DNA from: Sphingomonadales bacterium
GTDB taxonomy: Bacteria; Pseudomonadota; Alphaproteobacteria; Sphingomonadales; Sphingomonadaceae
Reading direction: 5' to 3'
DNA length: 64,000 nt
Assembly: GCA_016704425.1 (NCBI GenBank)
Contig: JADJAC010000009.1
Coordinates: 76,540-140,539 of the forward strand
Of this stretch, positions 29,001 to 38,548 are shown piece after piece. The position numbers and the translations under genes were made by a program. The notes below the pieces were generated by a model. That model did not search any database. It was not told the origin of the DNA and saw only the letters and a list, made by a program, of their open reading frames with translations. Every line of letters starts with the position of its first letter. Position 1 is the first letter of the stretch.

Positions 29001-32000
29001 GAGCGGACCTCGTGAGTGCCCCACCGAGGATGAAACACCCCATGGCGTCGAGCCGGATCGCAGGCGATGCGATGCTAGGCAGAATTGATTCGATCAGCGC
29101 GATATCTTCACGCGCCATCGTGTCGCCGGCAGACTGGCGGCGCTGGAGGCGGTTGCGGCGGCGCTGCAGGTCGCTTGCCGCAAGGGCCGTGGCTGCGGTA
29201 ATCGCCTCGAGAACGGCGGGTTGCTCGGACAAGGTTTGGCGGGCGCCGTCCCGCACGCGGCGGCACACCGCAGGGAACGCAGCCGGATCGATATAGTCGG
29301 CGAGGATGTGCGGCCTGCTGCCGAGATTGATGTCGGCGCTCGGGCCGTTGCCATGCCCGCTATAGGGCTTCGATAGGGCGGCAAGCAGTGTTGGGTCGGT
29401 GACCGCGTCGCCGTTGATGTCGATGAACAGGGTTTGCTCGCTTTGCGCAAAATAGCGCTGCGCACGACGCGACGCGGCAAGTTCGGCGCGCGACGGTGCG
29501 AGCAGATCGGCCATGTCAAGGCTGGGCTCGATCGTGAAGCAGAGCTTGAACCCAATCCAGGCGTCGTCGCGCCAGTCCGCGACGGGACGATAGGTGACGA
29601 ATGCTGTCCCGCGATCGTCCCAGCGCGTGAAGCGCGCCAGCACATCGATGAGCGGCGTGCCTGGCCGCAGCAAGGTCACGACGGTCCGACGTGTCGCGAT
29701 CCGGCGTTTCCAGGTCAGCGGCTGGCTGTCGTCGAGTTCGAGTAGTTGTTGCCACGGCAAGCGCGGGATCAGGGTCTGCTTGGTGATGCCGAGCTTGAAC
29801 GGATCTTCCTCGGGCCAAGCGAACGGCCGCTTCTTCAGTTGGAGAGTCCCGATCAGCCATCGGTCGACGCCGGCCTCAAGCGCGGCCTCGTCCGCTTCGG
29901 CATCGTCCAGGGCCTGGATGAAGGTCTCGACGGGTTCTTCAGCTAGTGCGATCCGGTCGAGCGCATATTGCTCGTCCTGCGACTTGCGTTCTTCGGCGAT
30001 CTGGCTCCGGATCTCCTCAGCCAGTCCGACCAGGGCATCGGGCCCGGTCATCAGCAGAGCGTCCAGCGCGCGGGTCTCGAAATCCTCGAGCAGAAATTGT
30101 ACATCGCTGATAGAGCGGTGGAAGATCGACAGGCCATCGGCGAGCAGGGTCTGCCACGCGGAAAAGGCACTTTCGTCTTCGTCGGAGGGCAGCAGGATCC
30201 GGTGACGGATAATCCCATGGCGCCGGCCATAACGGTCGAGACGCCCGATACGCTGTTCGATCCGGGCCGCGCTCAGTGGCAGATCGAGATGCACGATCGC
30301 ATCGGCAAAGCTGAGATTGAGGCCTTCTTCGGCGGTCCGGTCGACGATGAGCACGGCTGCGTCGGGAGCCTGTTCGAACGCCGAGACGCCGTCTTCGTCA
30401 TCATCTACTGCATCGCCACCTTCGATTATCAGCAGACAGGGCGTGCCGTCGAGCGCGTCTTCCAGCGCTTCGTGGAACGCCGCCGCCAGCGCCGTCGCTG
30501 TGGCGAACACCACGATCTTGGGATGATCGACATCGGCCCGCAGCGTCTTGATCAACCGCCGCACGCTTTCGACCATCGTTTCGATGCGGTCGGCATCGTC
30601 ATACTCTTCGGCCTGGTCGCGCAGCGCGTCGAGGATTTCGGCTTCGCCAGCAAAAATCGGCACGACGCTGGCGAGCCAGACTCGAAGTGCATCGGCGCCT
30701 TCTGACACCGCGCCGAGAAGGTCGCGGTAGCGCGCGGCGAGCAGCGGCGAACCCGCATCGCCATCGACCAGCGAGTCGACCGCGGCCGACCGCCAGTCCT
30801 CGATCGTCCCGAGCAACACCACCAGATCGTCGCTCGGATCGCCTTCGGTGCGGACATGGGTCATGGCGGCGCCATCAGGGCCGCGTGGCCGGAACTCCCA
30901 GCCCTGGGCATCGGCGCGACGCGAGCGGATCAGGCGCTGGTGGATACGATAGCTGTCGGCGACATGCTCTTTGAGCGCACCGCACAGGTCGACGAGTCGC
31001 TCGGGTTCCGCGCGGGTTGCCTCGATCAATTGCGGTGCCAGATCCTGGACAACTGGATCGTCGGGAAAGCTGCGGACAAGCTCGGCACCGCGCTGGCGCA
31101 GTACGATCCCGGATGCGTCGGGGTCGAGGCTGAGAAGCAAGCGTCCTATCGCGCGGCGCTGTTCGAGCTTCAAACGGAATCCGTCCAGGTCGTCGAGCGG
31201 ATGGGTCAGCGGATCAAGCAGGTTGAGCAGAGCCAGGAACCGGGCTTCTTCCCCAAGCGGCGGTGTGGCAGACAGCAGCAGCAGTACCGGTACGTCGCGA
31301 GCGAGTTCGCGCAAGCGCGTCGCCGATGCCGCAAGCGGGCCGCCCTCAAGTCCGACCAGATGATGCGCCTCGTCGACCACCAGAACGTCGGGTGTTCGCG
31401 TGACCCGCGCAATGTCGGCATGCGAGCAGCATTCGAAGGGCTCACCGAACTGGTCGAGGCGGAGCTTCTCGGAGAGTTCGCGCCGCCATTGTTCACAGAG
31501 CGCCCCCGGCGTCGCAATCAGCACTTCGGTGTCGGGATTGTCGATTAGATGCTGACGGATGATCAGCCCGGCTTCGATGGTCTTGCCGAGCCCGACCTCG
31601 TCGGCGAGCAGATAGCGCTGGATCGGATCGCTCAGCACGCGGCGCACCGCCGCGACCTGATGCGGCACGAAGTCGATCCCAGCCGAGAGCAGCGCGGTTA
31701 GCCCTTGCGCTGCGCTGGTGAGCGTTCGCAGCGGGGTCAGCGCCGCTTGGCGGCGGTCATGCAGATACTGACTCTCGGCGGCGCCTGCGGCAAGCATTTC
31801 AGCGGGGTCCTCGGGCGCGTTCCACGGCCGCACGAACAGATCGACCTCACTGAAGTCCTTCTGCTTCCCGTTGGGGAAGCGAACCTCATAAGTGATGAGG
31901 CCATTCTCATGCTGGAGATAGTCGCTGATTCGACCGACCCGCATGCGCTCGTCGTCGAGAACATAGGCGCGAGTCTGAGGACTGAGGTAGGCACGCGCGA

Positions 32001-32127
32001 CGTCGTCTACATCACACTCGATCTCTTCACTACGCTGGATGGAATGGAAAATCGACACAGTGCAGCGACCGTCGACCGCCGACTGCAGCTTCCCTACGCC
32101 CTTCTGCCCAGGCAATCCGACGAGCAT
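28993..32127 (-). CDS. dpdE: DpdE, SNF2/Swi2-type helicase
   Basis: A 1044-residue SNF2-family ATPase with an N-terminal small beta-rich domain (GLPGQKGVGKLQS), Walker A at about residue 165-180 (LLADEVGLGKTIEAG), DEAH in VLVVDEAHHLVG, LLLLSATPP, and motif VI in RIEQRIGRLDRYGRRH near 665. It is the first gene of the restriction block. I start it at ATG 32127; a longer frame to 32214 has a poor N-terminus. The SD-like AAGGGA directly abuts this ATG, so the start is not certain. It probably scans DNA for modification status, inferred from related defence helicases. Confidence 0.85.
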   Translation of the reverse strand: MLVGLPGQKGVGKLQSAVDGRCTVSIFHSIQRSEEIECDVDDVARAYLSPQTRAYVLDDERMRVGRISDYLQHENGLITYEVRFPNGKQKDFSEVDLFVRPWNAPEDPAEMLAAGAAESQYLHDRRQAALTPLRTLTSAAQGLTALLSAGIDFVPHQVAAVRRVLSDPIQRYLLADEVGLGKTIEAGLIIRQHLIDNPDTEVLIATPGALCEQWRRELSEKLRLDQFGEPFECCSHADIARVTRTPDVLVVDEAHHLVGLEGGPLAASATRLRELARDVPVLLLLSATPPLGEEARFLALLNLLDPLTHPLDDLDGFRLKLEQRRAIGRLLLSLDPDASGIVLRQRGAELVRSFPDDPVVQDLAPQLIEATRAEPERLVDLCGALKEHVADSYRIHQRLIRSRRADAQGWEFRPRGPDGAAMTHVRTEGDPSDDLVVLLGTIEDWRSAAVDSLVDGDAGSPLLAARYRDLLGAVSEGADALRVWLASVVPIFAGEAEILDALRDQAEEYDDADRIETMVESVRRLIKTLRADVDHPKIVVFATATALAAAFHEALEDALDGTPCLLIIEGGDAVDDDEDGVSAFEQAPDAAVLIVDRTAEEGLNLSFADAIVHLDLPLSAARIEQRIGRLDRYGRRHGIIRHRILLPSDEDESAFSAWQTLLADGLSIFHRSISDVQFLLEDFETRALDALLMTGPDALVGLAEEIRSQIAEERKSQDEQYALDRIALAEEPVETFIQALDDAEADEAALEAGVDRWLIGTLQLKKRPFAWPEEDPFKLGITKQTLIPRLPWQQLLELDDSQPLTWKRRIATRRTVVTLLRPGTPLIDVLARFTRWDDRGTAFVTYRPVADWRDDAWIGFKLCFTIEPSLDMADLLAPSRAELAASRRAQRYFAQSEQTLFIDINGDAVTDPTLLAALSKPYSGHGNGPSADINLGSRPHILADYIDPAAFPAVCRRVRDGARQTLSEQPAVLEAITAATALAASDLQRRRNRLQRRQSAGDTMAREDIALIESILPSIASPAIRLDAMGCFILGGALTRSARG

Positions 32128-32396
32128 TCCCTTGAACAGACTCGCACCCCTCGTAAGCGATTCTCGATAACTGCACCTTTGTTGCCTTCCTACCGACAGG
32201 GGCTTGAGAACCAACTAAAAAAGCGAGAGCGTTTATTGTTTCGTTTCGGCCCAATGTTCTTGCCAGCCCTTTATACGCAGCTCGCAGGCAAGACATCGTC
32301 AGAGCTCGCGAAAGGCGCGCGCAAGCCGAAAGCCAGCTAGTTTAGAGCGAATACAGCTCGAATCTCATTTGGCGGGCGGGCGTGCGACATCCGACA
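32128..32396. promoter_or_regulatory. Spacer between the two Dpd gene blocks
   Basis: The only gap of more than 60 bases in the 26-kb Dpd island. It is more AT-rich than its surroundings (an A/T-rich stretch at about 32210-32250 and TTTATACGCAGC at about 32269-32280) and would be the place for a separate promoter driving dpdE-F-G-H-I-J-K-D. No clear -35/-10 pair or terminator was found, and no convincing gene on either strand. Confidence 0.3.
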
Positions 32397-33175
32397 TCAA
32401 CTGCCGGCGATCGCCTTCCGCTCGGCAAGCACGATATCTGGCACTTCCGCGAAGCTGGCTATGGTATAATCAGGACCAACCTTTCCCACCGCGGGCAACC
32501 AGCGCGGCTGAAAGCCACCCGGGAAATAAATCGTTTCAAGCCCGGCAGCCTTTGCGGGTGCGATGTCTCGGTCGAGTTGATCGCCAACCATGAATGCCTC
32601 GAGCGTGCCGGTGAGGCGGAGAATGCGGCGATACAGATCTGGTCGTTTTACACCTTCGACGATCGTGTGAAGTGCGTGCCGAGACCAAGCCGCTCCGCAG
32701 TGCGCTCGACCTTCGCTCGCGCGGCCTCGGTTATGATCAAGACGGTGCAGCCGGCCGCATCGAGCGCAAGCAGGCCAGCCTTTACCCCAGGCCGTATAGC
32801 CGGAGGGTGCCCAAGATCGCTGAAATAGGCAGCTTCGATCACGCCCATCACGTCCTCGGCGATCCGCGCCTTCCCCGATCCGGCGAAGGCAAGACGCGCT
32901 GCGCGCGCGACATCTTCGCCGTGCAGTGCGTCAGCGAGAGCGGCGATGAGCAGCCGCGGCGGATAGCGAAGTCCGGCATGATGATGCTCGGCGATTCCCT
33001 GGTCCGCCGCACGCACGAGCGCGAGCCTGTCCTCTACTGCCGATTGCCGACCGGTCGCTGATTCGACGGCTGCGAGCAAATGCAACTGCGCCGCCGCGAA
33101 GACGCCGTCGGTGTCCCACAGCGTGTTGTCGGCGTCGAGAAAGACGGTGGCAGGAGCTTGGCGGCGGGCTTCCAT
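32397..33175 (-). CDS. HAD-family phosphatase in the Dpd island (one frameshift)
   Basis: About 259 residues when two frames are joined at about 32665. HAD motif I is FLDADNTLWDTDG near residue 13, motif II is the LIITEAAR region near 150, motif III Lys is in EGVKRPDLY, and motif IV is MVGDQLDRDIAPAK. The downstream frame resumes as IVEGVKRPDLY after an apparent one-base loss. The ATG overlaps the stop of the membrane protein gene (TGATG), so it belongs to the modification block. A HAD phosphatase is not in the canonical dpd list as I recall. Possible substrates are nucleotides or a pterin intermediate; this is speculation. Confidence 0.75.
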
Positions 33176-34462
33176 CACTTGCTTACCTGCACGTGTACCC
33201 GAACATGGGTCGGGGTGGGGTGCCCTGTGGGCTTACTGTCTGAGCCGGCAGTGCGGGCCGGCATCTGGATCAGGTCAACATTGGCCGCGACTGGCTTTTC
33301 CGGCCACAGCAGTTTGACTTGGGTCAGAACGGCGGGCTGCTTGGCAACATAGGCCTGAATGAGCGTGATAAAATTACGAACAGCAGCAAGCATCGCAACG
33401 CCCAGGCGAGCGGACTCTGAGCGGGCCGAGATAGCGTAATTTGTCGGCGGTCTTGGCAGCGACCAAATAGGACTCCATCACGTAATTTTTGAAATATTCC
33501 TCTTTTAGTTGGGGGCGTAGCACGGGGCCGCCCTGTCCGACCTCAACGAACGACTTGGCCCAACCCTCGGGCGACACGCCGATCATCTCGCGAAAGAACA
33601 AAAAGGAGCGGGTCGGCCCCGCCTGGCGCTTGGCGGTCGCTTCCTTCGAATATTTGAACCGTGTGCGCGTCGCGTGGAATGTGACCAACGCGCCGGCGAC
33701 TGCGGCGAGCACGAACAACACGAAGGTGAGGTAAGCCCCGATCAGCACCAACCGCCAGCCAGTGTCGAGGCGGTCTGCAAGCGCGAGCGGATAGCTGGCG
33801 CTGAAGCTCGCGAACAACGCGCCCGACAAGGCGCTGAGGAAGGTTGTGACGGTGAGCAGGCGGGTCGCCTTCTGGTCCTGATATTCGGTCTGCGCCTTCA
33901 CTTCGGTAAGCGAGGTCTTGGCCAAGTCGATCGCATCGTCGAGCGACAGTTCGGGTGCGGTCATCTTCTGCAGAGCAGCCTTGGCGTCGGCCTGAATCTC
34001 GACAAGCTGCTCCTTGCTGGGTTCGTCTTGCGCAACGATCTTTTCGAGTACTGCCTTGGCGGCACCGAGCTCGGCGACATCACCAGCCGTGATCGGACCA
34101 GTCCAATCCTTCATCGCCGTGGCCATGTCGGCAAGGATGTCGTCGGATTTGAGACTGGCAATGATGCGCTTGTCGGGCCCTGGTAATTGCCAGCTAGCCG
34201 CCCAGTCGCGCACAGCGGTGGGCAGTCGCGGATAGCTGAGGAGATCGCGAAGCGCGGCCTTGGTGTTCGTCGGGAAGCGGTGATGTTTGGTGTTTAGGCG
34301 CGGATAGAAGTCGACGCTCGCGTTGAAGAGCGATTGCAGCACTGCGCGCGGCCACCACAGCCCCGCGTTTGTCTTGAGCTTCACGCTGTCCTGTCGTGAT
34401 TGCTCCGCATCCGAAGTCGGCGTTACCGTCGCGTTGGGGGCGGGCGCTGCGGTCTCGTTCAT
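33175..34462 (-). CDS. Membrane protein coupled to queC (two frameshifts)
   Basis: About 429 residues if joined. A soluble, helical N-terminal region carries acidic and coiled segments (DDAIDLAKTSLTEVKAQTEY). Two transmembrane helices follow at about 215-280 (RLLTVTTFLSALSGALFASF; LVLIGAYLTFVLFVLAAVAG), then a conserved-looking cytoplasmic part (TRSFLFFREMIG, EYFKNYVMESYLVAAKTADK), and a third helix that appears only after adding one base at the G3 run 33423-33425 and one at the A4 run 33370-33373 (LAWALRCLLLFVIFITLIQA). It starts by ATGA overlap with queC. The topology loosely recalls membrane effectors of nucleotide-signalling defence systems; I cannot assign a family. Confidence 0.6.
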
Positions 34463-35166
34463 GCGGGTTCCTCCTGACGATAGGCGTGGAACCCGCGGGC
34501 GCGAAGCTCGCAGGCAGGACAGGTTCCGCATCCATAACCCCAGTCACGACGTGTGTCGCGCTCGCCGCGGTAGCAGGTGTGGCTGTGCTCGACGATGAGA
34601 TCGACCAATGCGTCTCCGCCCAATTGACGGGCCAGCGCCCAGGTCGCCGCCTTGTCGCGCCACATCAGCGGCGTATGCAGCACGAAATTCTGCGCCATGC
34701 CGAGATTGAGCGCGACCTGGAGCGCCTTAATCGCGTCGTCGCGGCAATCAGGATAGCCGGAGAAATCGGTCTCGCACATGCCGCCGACGATGTGCCGGAG
34801 TCCGCGCCGATAGGCGAGCGTCGCCGCGAAAGTGAGGAACAGGATGTTCCGTCCGGGCACGAAGGTGTTTGGAAGTCCGTTCGCGTTCATCTCGATCGCG
34901 ACATCGCGGGTCAGCGCCGTATCGGAGACCTCACCGAGCGTCGCCAACCCAAAGCTGTGATCCGCGCCGAGATGTCCGGCCCATCCCGGCTTAATCTCGC
35001 CGATGCGTTTTAGGATTTCACCGCGGCATTCGAGTTCGACTGCATGGCGTTGGCCGTAATTGAACGCCAATGTCTCGACCGTGTCGAAACGATCGAGAGC
35101 CCAGGCGAGACACGTTGCCGAATCCTGTCCTCCGGAGAGGAGGACAAGTGCGCCAGTTTCGCTCAT
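34459..35166 (-). CDS. queC: QueC, 7-cyano-7-deazaguanine (preQ0) synthase
   Basis: A 235-residue ATP-pyrophosphatase converting 7-carboxy-7-deazaguanine and ammonia to preQ0. The PP-loop SGGQDSATCLAWAL is near residues 11-24, and the C-terminal four-Cys zinc site (CYRGERDTRRDWGYGCGTC, then PACEL) is intact. Length is normal for QueC. ATGA overlaps on both sides tie it to queD and the membrane protein gene. In this setting it supplies preQ0 for DNA modification rather than for tRNA queuosine: no queF or tRNA-type tgt gene is nearby. Confidence 0.96.
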   Translation of the reverse strand: MSETGALVLLSGGQDSATCLAWALDRFDTVETLAFNYGQRHAVELECRGEILKRIGEIKPGWAGHLGADHSFGLATLGEVSDTALTRDVAIEMNANGLPNTFVPGRNILFLTFAATLAYRRGLRHIVGGMCETDFSGYPDCRDDAIKALQVALNLGMAQNFVLHTPLMWRDKAATWALARQLGGDALVDLIVEHSHTCYRGERDTRRDWGYGCGTCPACELRARGFHAYRQEEPA

Positions 35167-35540
35167 GCGTCGACTTCCATGGGGCCATAGTAGAAGCAGG
35201 CGTCGCCGCTGCTGTCACGGTAGACGCTGACCTTGAACAGATTATTGACCTCGGGCGAGAGCCGCTTCCAGATCCAGCGGCTGAGATTTTCCATAGTCGC
35301 TGGCCCAAGATCGTTGATCTCGTCTAGGAAGCGGTGGTCGAGCGCGTCCCGGGCATCGGCCATTTTCCGCTCGAGCAGCCCCAGGTCCACAACCATCCCC
35401 GTGATGGGATCGGGACGACCGCGCACAGTCACCTCGGCACGGTAGCTATGGCCATGAATGCGCCGGCTAGAGTCGGTTTCGATCAACCGGTCGAGGGTGT
35501 GGGCGGCGTCGAAGCGAAACTGCTTGCTGAGCTCGAACAT
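35163..35540 (-). CDS. queD: QueD-like 6-carboxytetrahydropterin synthase, Cys replaced by Ser
   Basis: A 125-residue COG0720 protein with zinc ligands in FDAAHTL (His14) and HGHSY (His29, His31). The position four residues before HGH, which is the catalytic Cys in E. coli QueD (KCGRLHGH), is Ser25 here (DSSRRIHGHSY). The rest of the domain (MVVDLGLL, ALDHRFLDEI, ATMENLSRWIW) is well conserved. The ATG shares a base with the queE stop (TGATG). It should make the pterin precursor of 7-carboxy-7-deazaguanine, but the missing Cys means either a variant mechanism or another COG0720 subfamily. Confidence 0.88.
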   Translation of the reverse strand: MFELSKQFRFDAAHTLDRLIETDSSRRIHGHSYRAEVTVRGRPDPITGMVVDLGLLERKMADARDALDHRFLDEINDLGPATMENLSRWIWKRLSPEVNNLFKVSVYRDSSGDACFYYGPMEVDA

Positions 35541-36172
35541 CAGCGAATTCCGATCATTTTGTGCGACTGGAGCGAGAGGCGCCAGCGCGGGTTGTCGGTG
35601 CAATAGGTGATCGCCGCCTCGAGGTTGGCTGCGGCGGTCGGCGAATCCATTGGCTGCAGGAAGAAATGGTCAAATGCGAGGTGCTCGAACAGTTCGGGTG
35701 GAGCACTTTCCTGCGGATAGACGAGCTTCAACTCATGGCCCCATTGGAGAACGAGATCGGCATCAGCCTTCGGGCTGACACAGATCCAATCGATTCCGGC
35801 AGGTGCAATCTGGGTGCCGTTGGTCTCAACTCCAATTTCGAAGTCGCGGTCATGGAGCGCGGCGACAAGAGCATCATCGACCTGAAGCAGGGGCTCGCCG
35901 CCAGTCATCACGACATATCGGTTAGCTGACGATCCCGCCCATTCGGCGGCAATCGCATCGGCTAGGGCCTCGGCGTCGGTGAAGCGCCCGCCACCAGTTC
36001 CGTCCATTCCGACGAAATCGGTATCGCAGAAGGTGCAGACCGAGGTCGCGCGATCAGCCTCGCGGCCCGACCATAGATTGCAACCGGCGAAGCGGCAAAA
36101 CACAGCAGCGCGGCCCATTTGCGCGCCCTCGCCCTGAAGGGTCTTGAAGATTTCCTTGACCGCGTAACTCAC
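35540..36172 (-). CDS. queE: QueE, 7-carboxy-7-deazaguanine synthase (radical SAM)
   Basis: A 210-residue radical-SAM enzyme that rearranges 6-carboxytetrahydropterin to 7-carboxy-7-deazaguanine. The N-terminus EIFKTLQGEGAQMGR and the expanded cluster motif (Cys in FAGCNLW, then SVCTFCDTDF) match the QueE-type C-x14-C-x2-C spacing. The SAM-binding MTGGEPLLQ motif is near residue 90. It overlaps dpdB (ATGA) and queD. A GTP cyclohydrolase (folE) is absent from the window and would be supplied by the chromosome. Confidence 0.95.
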   Translation of the reverse strand: MSYAVKEIFKTLQGEGAQMGRAAVFCRFAGCNLWSGREADRATSVCTFCDTDFVGMDGTGGGRFTDAEALADAIAAEWAGSSANRYVVMTGGEPLLQVDDALVAALHDRDFEIGVETNGTQIAPAGIDWICVSPKADADLVLQWGHELKLVYPQESAPPELFEHLAFDHFFLQPMDSPTAAANLEAAITYCTDNPRWRLSLQSHKMIGIR

Positions 36173-37257
36173 GCTGTCCCCGCTTCGGGTTCGAGCAAGG
36201 GTAACGGCACCGATTTACGGCGCTTGCGCTGGTCTGCTTTCACGATGGCGATCAGGTAGTGTTTGAGCAGTGCGACGTCGCGATTGACGTTCTGAAGGCC
36301 GTTCCAGCGCCGCACTTCGCCCGACAATTCCCATTCGCCGCTTGTCCAGGCAGTCTTGCCCTTGAGGCATTCGAGCCCCTCGCGGAACTCCTCGACGCTG
36401 CGCGCCTCAGAACGCTGGGCGAGTACTTCCATGACATCGCCCATCGCCTGGATCCCGGCACCGTGAAGCAGACGCGAAGTCGTTGGCTTTTGACCATGCC
36501 AGGCTTCGGGCCAGACCTTTTTCACTGCCTCGAAGAAATTGGAGACGATCCGGACGCAGCGCTCGATGCCCTTGGGGCTGCGGATCAACTCGCGCATGAC
36601 ACCGTTACTCAACGATTCCATGATGATCCGCTGCATAACCGTGTCTGCGATGATGCCATCGGGGCACGTGTGCTGCTTAATATAGCCCTTAAGCGCAGTG
36701 TTTTCGAAATTGAGCCGGGCGGTGAGGTCGGAGGCGACCGAACGTCGGCTGAGGCGCGGCGGCAGGTTGTCGACAGTCGGCAGCAGTTCGTAGATCAGCG
36801 ATTTGGGCAGTGGCTTAGTGTTGTTGATGAGCACAAACTGACGGCGCAGTTCGGCTTCGTCGCGGCAAATTAGTGCAGACACGAAAATCTGGAAGTCGCG
36901 ATTGACCTCGGCCAATGCGGAGAGCCGCTGCTGGCCATCGACGACCAGACCTGGCACGCCGTTGTTCATGTTGATAGATAGCCGAACGGTGCCATTGCCG
37001 AGATCCTCAATCTCCACGCGGTCGGTAAAGGCGACCACGATCGGGTTGGGGAGCACCGAATTCGGCTGGTCGAGATAGTCGCGTATCTCGCGGATGTGGG
37101 CGGCGACCTGAGGCCGCTGGAACCCGCTAAGTTCGCCCTGCCCATTGCGCCCGATCCGCTCGATCGCCGCGAACCGCAGCACGTCGGCAGCCGTCGTGGC
37201 GAAGCTAAGTACTTGATGCTCACTGCTCTGCTGCGCACAGACGGCGAGGTAGGTCAT
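36169..37257 (-). CDS. dpdB: DpdB-like DGQHR-domain protein, copy 1
   Basis: A 362-residue DndB/DGQHR-family protein with the signature VVDGQQRLSALAEV near residue 120. Other recurring features are GFQRPQVAAHIREIRDYL before it and FVLINNTKPLPKSLIYELLP after it. In the described system DpdB is needed with DpdA to insert preQ0 into DNA and is thought to have ATPase activity. The start MTYLAVCAQQ at 37257 lies 38 bases inside the 3' end of dpdA. A second protein of the same family lies on the other side of dpdA. Confidence 0.85.
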   Translation of the reverse strand: MTYLAVCAQQSSEHQVLSFATTAADVLRFAAIERIGRNGQGELSGFQRPQVAAHIREIRDYLDQPNSVLPNPIVVAFTDRVEIEDLGNGTVRLSINMNNGVPGLVVDGQQRLSALAEVNRDFQIFVSALICRDEAELRRQFVLINNTKPLPKSLIYELLPTVDNLPPRLSRRSVASDLTARLNFENTALKGYIKQHTCPDGIIADTVMQRIIMESLSNGVMRELIRSPKGIERCVRIVSNFFEAVKKVWPEAWHGQKPTTSRLLHGAGIQAMGDVMEVLAQRSEARSVEEFREGLECLKGKTAWTSGEWELSGEVRRWNGLQNVNRDVALLKHYLIAIVKADQRKRRKSVPLPLLEPEAGTA

Positions 37258-38548
37258 TGGGGTAGACGGCACGCTTCAAATCCAGTCGTTCAATATGGTC
37301 ATGGTAGACCGCGAGGTTGTGAATCCCACGGCGTTTGTTGCGATTACTGCCACGAAAGATGATCACGTCGATCGCAGCGTCCAGGCAGATCTTGCAGGAA
37401 CATTGTTTCCAGGGGCGCTCGGTCAGGGTGATCCGATAGCGCTGGGCAAGCCGCGCCAGCGCAATGCTGTCCCTACAATCTTCATATGGCTTTCCCTCGA
37501 CCAGCGGCGCGCTGTAGACGAGGACATTGTGAAGGGTTTCCTCAAGGTCGGCTTCGCCAGAATCGAAGGCGCGCAGCGACCCCAGTGCCAGCGCCTCAAG
37601 CCGGACAAGTTCTTCAGACCGGAACATGCCTTTCTTGACCCAACGCTGGAGCTTGGGATTCTCAATCGCCTGCGGAACGCGGATCGACGTGAAATAGCGC
37701 AAGCCCAGCCCATCGCCCGGCAGATAATAGTTTTGCTTGGCGTCCTTGAAGGCCCGGATCAGTGGCGAAGTGGTGTCGAAGCTGGCAATGTCGTAGCCGT
37801 GGAAGCTATCGATATCGTCGGCCTTGGCGAACCCTAGGATATGTATCCGCGTCGATGCCGGCACCGCGTCGCGGATGGCCTGAAGGCACAATTTGATCTC
37901 GGGTGACTTCAAGGGAACCATGCCGCCAAGCGCGAGATAATCATAGCCCATCGCTACCAGCCGACGCGCTGCTTCAGCCATGCTGCCAGGGGACCAGCCC
38001 TGAACAACGCCCAAAGGCGTGAAGCTTGCGTCGATCGCCACTGCTTCGCGGCGGAACGCGTCGGCATTCTCCAGCGTGATCTCGAAGCGCGCCTTGGCAT
38101 CGTCTGTCCCGCCGACCATGCCAAGGCCAGAAGGGTCGAAATCGAAGATGATATGGTCGACCGAACAGCCGTGGGTGAAGCCGCATTCGTCGTAGAACTC
38201 AGCCATCTCGGTGGCGCTATAAGGCGGACGTTCTTCCTGAACATAGGTAAAGGCACCGCAGTCGCCAAAGATGTCGAGGTGCGCGAACTCCGGCTTGTCG
38301 AGGCGCAGGAACTTGCGCGCGCCAACGAGGTGGAAACGGCGGGCCTGACTCGCTGTATATTTGCCTTTCACACGGTGGTCGCCGACGATGCCACGCGACA
38401 CTAGCACGCCGTCATAGGGAGCGTAGCCGAGGATCTCGTGCGGGTAGGCGTCGTCCCAATAGGGCTGGCGCTCGGCGGAGCTTCGGTCACCGATGAAATC
38501 GAAGGCCGGATCGACGTAGTCGAGGCTATCGGCAAAAATGAACTTCAT
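37220..38548 (-). CDS. dpdA: DpdA, DNA guanine transglycosylase
   Basis: A 442-residue relative of tRNA-guanine transglycosylase that exchanges guanine in DNA for preQ0. Catalytic elements are visible: Asp96 in FGDCGAF as general acid/base, Asp258 in SFDTTSPL as the likely nucleophile, LALGGMVPL for base binding, and a zinc site of Cys383, Cys385 and Cys388 (CSCKIC) with His410 (GIHNL). It differs from tRNA Tgt by diverged sequence around these motifs and by its Dpd neighbours. It overlaps both flanking dpdB-like genes. Confidence 0.95.
   Translation of the reverse strand: MKFIFADSLDYVDPAFDFIGDRSSAERQPYWDDAYPHEILGYAPYDGVLVSRGIVGDHRVKGKYTASQARRFHLVGARKFLRLDKPEFAHLDIFGDCGAFTYVQEERPPYSATEMAEFYDECGFTHGCSVDHIIFDFDPSGLGMVGGTDDAKARFEITLENADAFRREAVAIDASFTPLGVVQGWSPGSMAEAARRLVAMGYDYLALGGMVPLKSPEIKLCLQAIRDAVPASTRIHILGFAKADDIDSFHGYDIASFDTTSPLIRAFKDAKQNYYLPGDGLGLRYFTSIRVPQAIENPKLQRWVKKGMFRSEELVRLEALALGSLRAFDSGEADLEETLHNVLVYSAPLVEGKPYEDCRDSIALARLAQRYRITLTERPWKQCSCKICLDAAIDVIIFRGSNRNKRRGIHNLAVYHDHIERLDLKRAVYPNDLPRRLCAAEQ

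Noticed and set aside
16737..32127. DISARM or another helicase-PLD defence system
   Set aside because: DISARM has a DrmA helicase and PLD-like DrmC but also needs a DNA methylase and DrmB; here gene order, number of helicases and the preQ0 genes match Dpd.
31705..32340. Plus-strand frame of 211 codons across the dpdE 5' end
   Set aside because: Two thirds lie antisense to dpdE; no start signal or motif.
34459..36172. tRNA queuosine biosynthesis operon
   Set aside because: queF and a tRNA-type tgt are missing and the genes overlap dpdB and dpdA; preQ0 for DNA is the better reading.
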